In this document: in pieces, positions 57,801 through 64,000 of the stretch
Layout of the letters: each line of letters opens with the position of its first letter
Numbering within the stretch: position 1 is the first letter of the stretch
NCBI RefSeq assembly: GCF_901709675.1
Contig: NC_051088.1
Location: forward strand, 24,589,193-24,653,192
Source: Syngnathus acus
Taxonomy: Eukaryota; Chordata; Actinopteri; Syngnathiformes; Syngnathidae
Reading direction: 5' to 3'
Length of the DNA stretch: 64,000 nt
The notes under the pieces: model-generated
The model's database searches: none
Seen by the model: the letters and a program-made list of their open reading frames with translations, nothing else
Told to the model about the DNA's origin: nothing
Made by a program: the position numbers and the translations under genes

Positions 57801-58297
57801 CTGTTCAAATAAAACGGTGGGGGAAATGGTTTTAAATTGACTTCCTTTTTCATTTGGGGTTATTAAACACTGCCATCTTATTATACTTATCGGATTAAAA
57901 CCTAATGAATAAATCGCCAGATTGGCTATTTATTTCTTCACCCTCTGTGGACAGCAGCAGCTAAATGAGAGTGAAGAATGATTTAGCTCATAAAAGTTGT
58001 CTTAACCTAACAATTCATCGTCCTCTTGTAAAATGATGGCTACGCCCCTGGGAGTGGTGGTGGGGGGCAGAAAATGTACTCCAATTCTGGAATGACCCAC
58101 ATACAACGCGCTCATGATTAATTCCCTTCGCGTTTTAGGGGAATTACCTTAAGATGCGTGACGAAGTTGGACGTGACGCTGCGCTTCGCTTGAATTCTGG
58201 TGCCACACGCTTTGCAGTTGGATTCGATTTTTCCATTCTCGCCCTCGAACACAATATTAAAGTAATCCAAAATAGACACCTTCGAAACGGACGCCAT
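54876..58297 (-). CDS. ZBED-like protein: BED zinc finger plus hAT transposase-derived body
   Basis: Five exons on the minus strand: 58297-58148, 57405-57190, 56964-56705, 56618-56066, 56003-54876; 768 residues, TAG stop. The start ATG at 58297 has a strong Kozak context (gcgcccATGg). Exon 1 holds a BED finger (CKAC, then THLK); the last zinc ligand His comes from exon 2 (RKHQAMYDDF). Then a Gly-rich linker, the hAT core with the LSLDVW block, an acidic insertion (EEDEDDVERCTDEE), and a C-terminal hAT dimerisation region (EEVLHYWRRKAIDFPLL, IPACGTAVESIFSKAERCL, LETLIYLKANY). All splice phases agree and the frame is intact; there are no flanking inverted repeats. This is the pattern of a domesticated transposase acting as a DNA-binding regulator. 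An autonomous hAT transposon is less likely. Specific ZBED orthology is not established. The acceptor at 56003 is the best phase-compatible choice but not the only one. Confidence 0.82.
57081..57119. repeat. Short fold-back repeat, member 4
   Basis: ctttgacgtctatcgccgtc then aatggcagtgaacgggttg; right half only, in an intron of the ZBED-like gene. Confidence 0.6.
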
Positions 58298-58309
58298 GGG
58301 CGCAAACAA

Positions 58310-58960
58310 TCTCTCTCGTCTGCACCCAATCGGAAATCACGAGCAGGGACAATGATGATGATGATGGTGGTGGTGATGACGATGATGGTGGTGATGATGA
58401 TGAGAGCGGCGTAGCGGTCCCTCGCTGGCTTTCATGGGCACAGGTCGGCGTGTTTACTTCCCGGCCAGCGGGCAGGAAAATGAACAAAAGAGAGAGAGAC
58501 GAAGAGAAAAGAGTAGGAGGGTGCACAAAAATAATAAGACAACTTGCGAAGATGGGTCGGAAAGCAAACGCGAGCGACTGCGGATGCAGGAAAACAACAC
58601 TTGAGGATACATCCGCCGATCGGACGCGCGTGCGCGCGCGCAGGAGGAGAGATGGATGACTGAATGTGCGCGTGTGCGCGCGCGTCAGCTCGGACCAGGA
58701 AGTACACGCAGGCAGAGTTTCATTTCCGGTTGCTCAATGGATGGATGGATGGATGGCACGGGCACGGGACGACGAGTTGGACGGATTCTTCTTTGTGCTC
58801 AGAGTTAACGAATTGTTCTTCGATCTTAAGATCATAAATATGCGATAGTGCACGACTGTAAAAGCAAAACCAACGCATCCTTATCTGAACAAATGTTCTC
58901 AAACCTTTGCAAAAAGTAACACCACGAAAACAAAAATAAAGGCTCTCCATGTACCACCAT
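58310..58960 (-). promoter_or_regulatory. Upstream region of the ZBED-like gene
   Basis: CpG-rich sequence 5' of the start codon. Contains a trinucleotide tract (58351-58404, on the plus strand mostly ATG/GTG) that is probably in the 5' UTR, and two alternating CG/TG purine-pyrimidine runs (58623-58642, 58665-58686). No TATA box is evident. Promoter role is inferred from position and CpG content. Confidence 0.4.
58351..58404. repeat. (ATG/GTG)n trinucleotide tract
   Basis: Interrupted atg and gtg triplets, about 18 units, 54-107 bases upstream of the ZBED-like start codon. Confidence 0.9.
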
Positions 58961-58976
58961 GGCTTTTATAAACTTT

Positions 58977-59095
58977 GAGAATAGGGTTTTAAAATAGGGT
59001 CTTGGTTTCAAATTAGAGTTAGGGTTTCAAATTAGGTTTTTGGATTGGGGTTAGGGCTTCAAAGTAGTTTTTTAAACTCAGGTCAGGATTGAAAG
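58977..59095. repeat. Degenerate TTAGGGTTTCAAA tandem repeat, left block
   Basis: Recurrent agggttttaaaat, agggtttcaaatt and ttagggcttcaaag units of about 18-24 bases. Continues at 59583-59800 after an inserted segment. Confidence 0.7.
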
Positions 59096-59282
59096 GTTCA
59101 ATTTGTGTTGTATTTGAGGTGTGTATGTACGTTAAGTGTCTGTGTGTGAAATATACGTATGTATTAATAGTGTGTAGGTACATGTTTAGTGTTAAGCGAG
59201 CAGCAGGTGGGAGATAATTTAGTAATTTAGTATTTTGTTGGGATGACTGAGGCAAAATGATTTATGGCTGGGTATTTAGGGA

Positions 59283-59580
59283 TTATTAAAAGGGGGTGGG
59301 ATTAAATAAGTTATACTTCTTCCTACTCCTTTTCAGACATGTGAATGTGACTTATGGTTCTTTTGCGGTTATATCTTTATTGCTACGCTTGTAGGCATGT
59401 GTATGTGTATATGTATATATATGTATATTTTTATATGTATATATATATATGTATATGTATGTATGTGGGTATGTCGGTATGTGTATATATGTATATGCAT
59501 GTATTTTGTCATGTCTTTTCATTGTGTACAATAATCTTATTCTTTTTTCACATGTTTGAAATAAATGAAACGAAACGAAA
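59283..59580 (+). mobile_element. LINE 3' UTR/tail inserted in the TTAGGG-like repeat
   Basis: gggattaaataagttatact followed by tcttcctactccttttcaga is a 3' UTR phrase common in fish LINEs. A TA/TATG microsatellite (59398-59500) and gaaataaatgaaacgaaacg follow, the latter a poly(A)-signal-like tail. No RT coding remains. Confidence 0.6.
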
Positions 59581-59582
59581 GG

Positions 59583-59800
59583 TAATGGGTTGAGGTTTCA
59601 AAGTAGGGTTTTAAACTAGAGCTGGATTTCTAAATATCATTTTACATAGGGGTTGGGTTAGCTTCTCAAAGTAGGGTTTTGATTTAGGGTTGGGGTTTCA
59701 AATTCCAGTTTGGGTATCTCACTTGGGTTCAGTTTTCAAAATATATTTAGGGTTTACAAGTATGGTTTCAAATTAAGGTTTCAAAATAGGGGTTTCAACT
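59583..59800. repeat. Degenerate TTAGGGTTTCAAA tandem repeat, right block
   Basis: Same units as 58977-59095 (ggtttcaaagtagggtttt, ttagggttggggtttcaaat). Lies just upstream of the 3' end of ccdc115, which reads toward it. Confidence 0.7.
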
Positions 59801-60028
59801 AGGGGCGGGCACCCCGAGCATCTTTCGGAGCATATCTGTCACCAATCGTAGATAAAGGTTAAATCCAGCTGGGATTGGGGGTCCTTCTGCACTCAGTTGG
59901 GGGGTTGACAAGTAACCTTTTTATAGCGAGTAGTGTGACTCATCGATTTTATTAAGCACATTCAACAACAACACATTTACAATGAAGACAATCTACAACA
60001 AAGAAATGGAATGACCCCAAATTCATTT

Positions 60029-61233
60029 TTAACATGCAGTTATGTCCTCTTTTTTTCTCTTTTTCTCCACTTTCTCCTGAAAACATCGCTTTAGCTCCCA
60101 TCTGGTGTTTAAAATTTGCACCTGGAGAGTTGCAATCTCAGCAGACAGTTCGATGACTGGAAAGAAAACAGAAGATAAAGTCGTCATTAGTCGTCGGCAG
60201 TTTAATCTAGCTCCCTCACTTTGCATTCATTTAGCTCCTCTGTGACATTCTCCGTCGAGAAGTAGCACTTCAACCTATTTTCTTGACATCAATCATTACT
60301 TTCCTACTAGCCAGGTCTTTGGCGCCATTTTTTGACAACTCTGTTATACAAAAAGCACAAACAATGGAAGCAATCTTTTCATGATTTGAACAAATATTTA
60401 GACTGTCCATTACCTTGCTTGAACGACAACTGGGCTTGTTTCAGGGATTGTGGCACCAAAATCCCAAACCACTGAAGTGGGTTTTGCGGAAGATTCGGTT
60501 CACTTTTTGAGTCTGGAAGATCTTTTGATGATTTTCTTTTTTTCAATTCTTCAACTGTCTTCTTTTCACTGCTTGTTTCTGTAGGTTTGATTCTTCTTCT
60601 GACACCTGTGAGGGCAGAAAAGCACATCCAAAATGAGGAAAATGTTCTATAATTCTTAGAAGATGGTTTCCTATGACATCAATTTTCAAATGGTCCAGTC
60701 TTACCTTCCTCTTTGGGACCAATGTCTTCAACAAGTGCATTGGCGTTACAACACTCATTGTCGTGCTTTGGCGAATCTGTGCAGAACTCGACATTGTCAT
60801 CACCAAGTTGTCTGCATACACACATAAAGTCACTGTGTTTAGGGAAGTTTTAATTCATTGACTCTTTTGCTTGAGTTCTCACCTTACATGAACAGCAACC
60901 AGTGGCTTTATCTCACTTGCATACTGAAGAGCGGACACTTGTTTGTTTCCCATTGAATATCGTGCCTTGGAAATGAAAAACCATCCCTGCAGGGAGCACA
61001 AAATGGTAAGCTAACATAGCACAGGCGGTACAAAAGGAGACTAAAGTAGAATTTGACATATTCAAACACGCAATAGCTTTACAGAGTTTCACAATAATAT
61101 AAAAACAGAGATGTCTCTTAGTCACTACCTGCTCGATGAGGGAGTTAAGACGACCTCGTTTTTCCTCCAGTAACTCCAACTGGTCCATCAAAGCTAGCAA
61201 GATTTCATCTAGTAATAGAGCAGATTCGTCCAT
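60029..61233 (-). CDS. ccdc115: Coiled-coil domain-containing protein 115 (V-ATPase assembly factor)
   Basis: Vertebrate counterpart of yeast Vma22; acts in ER/Golgi in assembly of the vacuolar proton ATPase and in lysosomal and glycosylation homeostasis. Five exons on the minus strand: 61233-61129, 60986-60883, 60811-60705, 60605-60414, 60156-60029; 211 residues, TAA stop. Seen: N-terminal helix LLALMDQLELLEEKRGRLN, FISKARYSMGNKQVSALQYA, a variable acidic middle, then PLQWFGILVPQSLKQAQLSF and a C-terminal coiled coil rich in K/E. These blocks match human CCDC115 (about 180 residues) in order; the middle and end are longer here. All splice phases fit. Its 5' end faces ebp. Confidence 0.94.
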
Positions 61234-61400
61234 GTTTTGGGGGGTGTTAAATCGTCTTTAAATCCGCCCTAGTGTGTTTGGAGCATAAAACAGACAACAA
61301 ATTGCTACTCGGGTACAAAACTTCCGCAATGCGTCACGTGACATTATCCCATGTGGTGTTGGAACGTCACGTGATGTTTCGACGGAAACGCGATTGTGCT
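61234..61400 (-). promoter_or_regulatory. ccdc115: ccdc115 promoter with two CLEAR-type E-boxes
   Basis: GTCACGTGAC at 61333-61342 is the palindromic CLEAR/TFEB-type E-box, and GTCACGTGAT at 61366-61375 is a second near-perfect one, 100-142 bases upstream of the start codon. A nearby CTTCCGC (61321-61327) fits an ETS site. CLEAR motifs mark lysosomal and V-ATPase genes in mammals, consistent with this gene's role. The sites are seen; TFEB control is inferred. Confidence 0.6.
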
Positions 61401-61682
61401 CGTTCTGATCAGTCATGTTGGAGGTGGCACACTGACCTCGTAAATTCAATAAAACGTCATAAAGAGATTTTATTTTATGGCCCATAATACAATTCGCAAA
61501 TTATCTTTAAATAAATCAGGTTCTGAGTTACCAGTGCTTTCCCCTGCGGAAATGAAAAAAAAAAGCATCAATATGTAGACAATCTAACGATAAATCCAAA
61601 GCTATTTATATTGAGGCTGTCAGTATAAAAACGTCTGCCCCAAAAAAAACAAAAACCCCCGAGTTCGAAAACCAAAAGGAAG

Positions 61683-61754
61683 TTCCCATACCGGGAGTCG
61701 AACCCGGGCCGCCTGGGTGAAAACCAGGAATCCTAACCGCTAGACCATATGGGA
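61683..61754 (-). tRNA. tRNA-Glu (TTC)
   Basis: The reverse complement starts TCCCATATGGTCTAGCGG and ends in TATGGGA plus discriminator A. The 7-bp acceptor stem TCCCATA/TATGGGA is perfect, the anticodon loop is TTTTCAC with anticodon TTC, and the B box GGTTCGACTCC is intact. Length 72, no intron, no encoded CCA, as expected for a vertebrate nuclear gene. Confidence 0.97.
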
Positions 61755-61957
61755 CTTGCATACCGACCAGGGTACTTAAACATTATAAAGTAAATCAAAA
61801 ATGATTTTTTTTTTTGTGAGTTGCTAGTTTTTAATAGATTCGTGTTACGTTGACTATAGATTACTATTTTGAATATTAATCTCATTAAAAATAAATGTTA
61901 AGGACTACTCGTCGTCTGAATAACTTCTTTAACAACTCTTGGGGCGGCCAACGTCAC

Positions 61958-62029
61958 GCCGTGATCGTATAGTGGTTAGTACTCTGCGTTGTGGCCGCAG
62001 CAACCCCGGTTCGAATCCGGGTCACGGCA
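61958..62029 (+). tRNA. tRNA-His (GTG)
   Basis: Starts GCCGTGATCGTATAGTGG, acceptor stem GCCGTGA/TCACGGC. Anticodon GTG at 61991-61993 sits between the CTGCG and CGCAG arms. B box GGTTCGAATCC is intact. Length 72, no intron. The extra 5' G of tRNA-His is added after transcription in eukaryotes, so its absence here is normal. Confidence 0.97.
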
Positions 62030-62139
62030 GATTGCAATCGCTTCGTGTGATTTCAATCCGTATGATTTTGTTCCGCCACCTAATGGTAAATCCCAACATT
62101 TATTAATGACACCTAGTTTTAGCTTTTCGCGATGTCTTA

Positions 62140-62260
62140 TTTCATTGGTGTATTTCATCTATGACGTCAATGTTCCGAGAGAACGAGCCAATCGTCGAAC
62201 CAGTTGATATCACATGCTATGTGGCACACCGAAGCAAGCACTCCGATTGGTCAGGCACTG
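62140..62260 (+). promoter_or_regulatory. ebp: Candidate ebp promoter: CCAAT boxes and CRE-like site
   Basis: Three CCAAT motifs (ATTGG at 62144-62148, CCAAT at 62188-62192, ATTGG at 62246-62250) and a TGACGTCAA at 62162-62170 cluster about 300 bases upstream of the coding exon. NF-Y/CCAAT with CREB is common in sterol-biosynthesis promoters. I found no convincing classical sterol regulatory element. A non-coding first exon probably lies between here and 62523, because a splice acceptor (ccaaacag) precedes the coding exon. Confidence 0.4.
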
Positions 62261-62526
62261 GGAGTTCCGTATTTGAGATTTTTTATTGTCCACGCCTTGC
62301 GTGTAGCATTTACCTGCAAGTTTTCTTGAAGTGAATCGTTTTTTGTTTTCTAAAGTTCGGGAGTTTTGCTCTTCATCACTGGTGAGAGCAAAATACACAT
62401 GTGGAATTTTTGTCTTAACCAGCACGAAGTTAATTTGTACTCATTCTGTAGAATCAGTTGTGCAGGTGATTGTGCAAAGTTTTGTGTTTCAAAACGTGAT
62501 CACGATTCCCTTCTTCCAAACAGGTG

Positions 62527-63446
62527 ATGGCGACCGCCTCAGGATCTGCGCCTCTTCATCCCTACTGGCCCAGGGATGTCCAGATTCCCACTTATGTGGC
62601 CAATGACCGTAGCATGGCAGAGATCCTGACATTTCTCTTCTCTGTGTCTGCGCTTTTTCTCCTTGTGACCTGGATGATTACCGGCCAGCTGGGCACTCTG
62701 AGGCGTCTGGCCGTGTGCTGGTTTGCCGTTTGTGGTTTCATCCATAGTGTCATCGAGGGCTGGTTCTGTCTCTACTATGATGTTATTCCAGGGGACCAGA
62801 GTTTCTTGTCACAGTTGTGTGAGTACAGAGACATGTTTCAGACATGGATGAAGTGAAAATTTCTCCTATTAAAAACGTGTTCTCACATCTTTCTGCCAGG
62901 GAAAGAGTACTCTAAAGGGGACAGTCGATATGTCATGTGAGTTGATGATTGCACACAAATCCAATGTATAACTCGGAGGGCTGAATCAATGTTTGTCGTG
63001 TGGCCAGAGGTGACAACTTTACTGTCTGTATGGAGACAGTGACTGCGTGTTTTTGGGGACCATTCAGCTTTTGGGCTGTGTTTGCCTTCATAACTAACAA
63101 GCCCTACAGATTTGTCCTGCAGCTCATACTTTCGCTCGGTAAGAAAAATCAAGCACTTGTTTTATTGCATTGCACCGCTGTATTGTATTGTTGGTGATCG
63201 GCCGTATTATGCCATTTTCCTCCAGGCCAGCTGTATGGAGATGTGCTGTACATGTTCACTGAACACAGAGAGAATTACGTTCACAGTGAGCTGGGACACC
63301 CCATCTACTTTTGGTTCTACTTTGTGTTTATGAACTCCCTGTGGATCATCGTGCCATTGGTGCTCATTGTGGATGCCTGGAGACAGTTGTCTGCTGCACA
63401 GAAACATTCGGATGGGAGAAAGCCTCAAAAATCCAAGAAAAAATAA
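62527..63446 (+). CDS. ebp: Emopamil-binding protein, sterol delta8-delta7 isomerase
   Basis: ER membrane enzyme moving the sterol double bond from C8-C9 to C7-C8 in late cholesterol synthesis. Exons 62527-62818, 62900-62936, 63008-63138, 63226-63446; 226 residues, TAA stop. The ATG lies three bases after an acceptor, so exon 1 of the mRNA is non-coding. Start [20 protein letters not shown] matches EBP. Several membrane helices are visible ([19 protein letters not shown] and later). Active-site residues known from the human enzyme are present: His and Glu in [12 protein letters not shown], Glu and Thr in [12 protein letters not shown], Asn and Trp in [12 protein letters not shown]-terminal Lys-rich ER retrieval-type tail (KKSKKK-like). 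Splice phases fit throughout. Confidence 0.96.
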
Positions 63447-63545
63447 GATATGCAGAGAAAGCACACCAAAGACTACATTTTGGATTGAAATGTTCTGATT
63501 GAAATTAAGAAAATATTTGGGACAATCTGAGTCCTTTGGGTTTTA

Positions 63546-63551
63546 AATAAA
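63546..63551 (+). terminator. ebp: ebp poly(A) signal AATAAA
   Basis: Canonical hexamer 100 bases after the ebp stop codon, followed by a T-containing stretch. It implies a very short 3' UTR. Confidence 0.7.
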
Positions 63552-63576
63552 GACTTTCACTCGTGTCATCACAGGA

Positions 63577-63636
63577 GCTCATTGTGGACGCCTGGAGACA
63601 GTTGTCTGCTGCCCAGAAACATTAGGATGGTAGAAA
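63577..63636 (+). pseudogene. Partial duplicate of the last ebp exon
   Basis: Sixty bases match 63362-63421 of ebp with four substitutions, 215 bases downstream and beyond the poly(A) signal. It is preceded by tcatcacag, a usable splice acceptor shape, and reads in frame [15 protein letters not shown] before a TAG. Most simply a local duplication remnant. An alternative terminal exon is possible but would drop only the Lys-rich tail. Confidence 0.7.
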
Positions 63637-63686
63637 ATCTGCGTGAAGCTGGCCCCCCACCCCACGCAAAATTTAAGGAATATAGT

Positions 63687-63865
63687 CTGTTTCGTTTGTG
63701 CCGTAAAAAAATTCGTTTGTGCTGCAACGGTTTTTTAGTAATTTTATAGGTCATCCAGAGTTCACCCAGCCCCCCATCTGCTCAAAATGAACCCAAAATG
63801 GTACCGTTGGTTTGTGCTGCAAAACCTTTCGTTTGTGCAAATTTTCTGGTTCGATTCCGGGTGTC
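63687..63865. repeat. Short repeats of TTCGTTTGTGC and a B-box-like site
   Basis: The phrase cgtttgtgc followed by cgtaa or tgcaa recurs at about 63691, 63712, 63811 and 63828. Near 63850 ggttcgattccg matches a polymerase III B box, suggesting a decayed SINE. No A box could be found with confidence. Confidence 0.35.
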
Positions 63866-64000
63866 GGTTTTTGGCAGCGTCAAAACGCTGACCATACCCT
63901 AAAATCAACACAATGACAATATACTTTATATCGAAAGCACTTCAAAACTACAATTGACACGTAATGGTGCTCTTTTGCTTCGCCATGCGCGACATCTAGT

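Noticed and set aside
59354-59593. 79-codon Tyr/Met/Val-rich frame
   Set aside because: Translation of the TA/TATG microsatellite in the LINE tail.
1-64000. CRISPR arrays, operons, phage or plasmid structures
   Set aside because: No direct-repeat/spacer pattern, no Shine-Dalgarno-led gene clusters; all genes are spliced vertebrate genes.

Overview
The window is vertebrate nuclear DNA, almost certainly from a ray-finned (teleost) fish. Genes are split into many short exons with consensus GT/AG borders, introns range from tens of bases to 20 kb, there are two eukaryotic tRNA genes with internal A/B boxes, and the repeats (CA microsatellites, several MITE families, LINE 3' ends) are of fish type. 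No prokaryotic operon, CRISPR array or phage structure is present. I spliced the genes by hand; every exon chain given below keeps frame through all junctions and closes on a stop codon.

Layout: (1) 64-32762, plus strand: 28 coding exons of the 3' part of a neuron navigator gene, best matched to NAV1, ending in an AAA+ ATPase module; its 5' exons lie outside the window. A 19.9-kb intron (935-20806) carries a CpG-rich block at about 8.56-9.06 kb that looks like an internal promoter with its own coding first exon. (2) 35248-41652, plus: mybph, a muscle thick-filament protein (Fn3-Ig-Fn3-Ig behind a Pro/Ala/Glu-rich leader). (3) 43395-48867, plus: a type I membrane receptor with seven Ig domains, FCRL-like, 17 exons. 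(4) 49566-51838, minus: apobec2. (5) 52.2-53.3 kb: a 5'-truncated LINE followed by a hAT-type MITE. (6) 54876-58297, minus: a multi-exon BED-finger/hAT-transposase-derived gene (ZBED-like), apparently domesticated. (7) 60029-61233, minus: ccdc115 (V-ATPase assembly). (8) tRNA-Glu(TTC), minus, and tRNA-His(GTG), plus, at 61.7-62.0 kb. (9) 62527-63446, plus: ebp (sterol delta8-delta7 isomerase), followed by a partial copy of its last exon.

The genes do not form one pathway. nav1 and mybph both lie at human 1q32.1, so the left half looks like conserved synteny. mybph and apobec2 are both muscle-expressed in other vertebrates. ccdc115 and ebp are divergent neighbours sharing a 1.3-kb intergenic space that contains two CLEAR-type E-boxes, CCAAT boxes and the two tRNA genes.

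The most interesting items are the internal nav1 promoter/first exon with matching splice phase, a 1-kb inverted-repeat transposon carrying remnants of a THAP-domain protein and a second, opposite-facing protein, the alternating A-B-A-B-A-B plus chimeric seventh Ig layout of the receptor, the domesticated hAT gene whose last BED zinc ligand is supplied by the second exon, and the CLEAR motifs upstream of ccdc115. I see no wholly unprecedented system.
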